From the NCBI GenBank assembly GCA_041396965.1, contig JAWKXN010000001.1, positions 1,178,001 to 1,242,000 of the forward strand: DNA of 64,000 bases, given 5' to 3'. The stretch is from Rickettsiales bacterium. Its GTDB lineage: Bacteria > Pseudomonadota > Alphaproteobacteria > Rickettsiales > SXRF01. Each line of letters starts with the position of its first letter. The first letter of the stretch is position 1. The translations under genes and the position numbers were made by a program. Of the stretch, positions 63,148 to 64,000 are shown piece by piece. Below the pieces are notes generated by a model. That model was not told where the DNA came from. It searched no databases and saw only the letters and a program-made list of their open reading frames with translations.

Positions 63148-64000
63148 ATGCTTAGCAACGAAACAAAAGATAGAATATCGCCCTTAATCAAGGAAATACC
63201 GCTTATTATTAGCGAATCATCGCTGCGTAATGATATTGATGATTTGCTCGCCATGACTCCTTACCTAAGCAATGGCTGTAGCTTCGCGGTAGTGGATGAT
63301 ATAAATACCACTGATATATTTGGAAATAGGGTATTTTCCGCTTTAAGAAAACACTCAAAAAATCGTCATATAAGCTTTGAGGCAAGCCCTACTGCCAGCA
63401 TGGATAATGTAAATTATATAAGACAAAAAAGCATGTATTGTGACGCTATTATCGCTGTTGGTAGTGGTACAATAAATGATTTATGTAAATACGCCGCCTA
63501 TCTTGATAAAAAACCATATGTTGTTTTCCCAACCGCCGCTAGCATGAATGGCTATTTATCGGCAAGTGCCTCTATTGAAGTTGATGGACATAAAAGCAGC
63601 CAGCAAGCGAACCTACCAAAAGCAGTATTTTGTGACTTGCAAATAATAGCGCAAGCGCCCGTAAGGCTAACGAGAAGTGGGCTTGGTGACTGTTTAGCGC
63701 GCCCTACGGCTCAATGTGACTGGTTACTTTCGCGTTTATTGCTCGCGACTAACTATATAGAAGATGTTTTTTTGATACAGCACGATATTGAGGAGGAAGT
63801 CTTTGAGAACGCTTCTGCTATAGCGAAAACTGATTTTGACATAACAAAAAAGCTGCTTGAACTGTTGCTAATATCAGGACTCGGTATGACAGCGGCAAAA
63901 GGCAGTTATCCGGCTAGTCAGGGCGAGCATATGATAGCACATTGTTATAATATGCTACAAAATAATCGTAATGAACATAACAGAAATGTGATTCCCCTGC
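63148..64000 (+). CDS. sn-glycerol-1-phosphate dehydrogenase-like enzyme (iron-containing ADH family), partial
   Basis: The frame opens at ATG 63148 and runs off the window (284 codons seen). NAD-binding region AVGSGTINDLCKYAAY, then VFPTAASMNGYLSASASIE, metal-site TRSGLGDCLARPTAQCDW and SQGEHMIAH match the Fe-ADH_2 family (EgsA/AraM-type). Such enzymes make glycerol-1-phosphate from DHAP, the archaeal-type isomer, although bacterial members may have other roles. The start is divergent from the secreted protein gene, 80 bp away. Confidence 0.85.
   Translation, partial: MLSNETKDRISPLIKEIPLIISESSLRNDIDDLLAMTPYLSNGCSFAVVDDINTTDIFGNRVFSALRKHSKNRHISFEASPTASMDNVNYIRQKSMYCDAIIAVGSGTINDLCKYAAYLDKKPYVVFPTAASMNGYLSASASIEVDGHKSSQQANLPKAVFCDLQIIAQAPVRLTRSGLGDCLARPTAQCDWLLSRLLLATNYIEDVFLIQHDIEEEVFENASAIAKTDFDITKKLLELLLISGLGMTAAKGSYPASQGEHMIAHCYNMLQNNRNEHNRNVIPL

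Overview
This window is a stretch of AT-rich chromosome from a Gram-negative alphaproteobacterium. The gene order is typical of that class: tmk-holB-metG-tatD, ruvB-ybgC-tolQRAB-pal-cpoB-tilS-ftsH-glmM, pcm-nlpD, divergent serB/miaA, divergent comEC/gltX, def-fmt-truA, an SdhAF4-like gene beside rsmB, and a PstA with the long N-terminal domain common in alphaproteobacteria. A phasin (PHA granules), MotB and a chemoreceptor (motility), ComEC (DNA uptake) and PagL (lipid A editing) argue against the most reduced obligate endosymbionts. The many lineage-specific unknown genes, toxin-antitoxin pairs and dispersed palindromic repeats would fit a host-associated or recently shrinking genome. I cannot name the order from sequence alone. 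No tRNA, rRNA or CRISPR array was seen.

Layout. 1-12.6 kb (minus strand): tatD, a RelB/YafQ-type toxin-antitoxin pair wedged between tatD and metG, holB, tmk, rlpA, mltB, pstA, pstC, phoR, a trypsin-like protease and motB. 12.7-17.0 kb: a membrane thioredoxin, a structured repeat, then a large gene split by a 1,039-bp IS256-type insertion sequence (14313-15351) with perfect ends and an 8-bp target duplication. 17.1-30.2 kb (plus): ppa, ruvB, the Tol-Pal cluster, tilS, ftsH, glmM, thiD. 30.3-35.1 kb: phasin, an unknown gene, mutM and groES-groEL behind a heat-shock-type promoter. 35.1-42.1 kb: TPR lipoprotein, lytic transglycosylase, zinc-finger protein, MazEF-like pair, mrp, slipin, hflK, hflC. 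42.1-49.2 kb: palindrome-rich spacer, pagL, nlpD-like, an unknown gene, pcm, a chemoreceptor, serB. 49.2-55.4 kb: miaA, a lineage-specific block of two paralogue pairs (HExxH proteins and EF-hand-like proteins), sdhAF4, rsmB, pstB. 55.5-64 kb: unknown gene, comEC, gltX, truA, unknown gene, fmt, def, an unknown secreted protein whose 5' end carries a dispersed repeat, and the 5' part of a glycerol-1-phosphate dehydrogenase-like gene.

How the genes work together. Much of the window serves the cell envelope: Tol-Pal, RlpA, MltB, NlpD-like, SLT and PagL; FtsH is placed to act with HflKC in membrane-protein quality control. Phosphate uptake (PstC, PstA, PhoR) is present, but its ATPase gene pstB lies about 44 kb away. 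Start and end of translation-related functions (def, fmt, metG, gltX, tilS, miaA, truA, rsmB) are also well represented.

Most notable: (1) the IS-split gene at 13609-17013. Without the IS and one copy of the 8-bp duplication it reads as one ~785-residue protein with an apparent ITPase/HAM1-like N-terminal half and a LOG-type nucleotide-hydrolase C-terminal half, with ppa directly downstream. (2) A tandem HExxH protein pair in which one copy has lost a metal-binding histidine. (3) A dispersed two-hairpin repeat, one copy of which lies in frame inside a protein-coding region.
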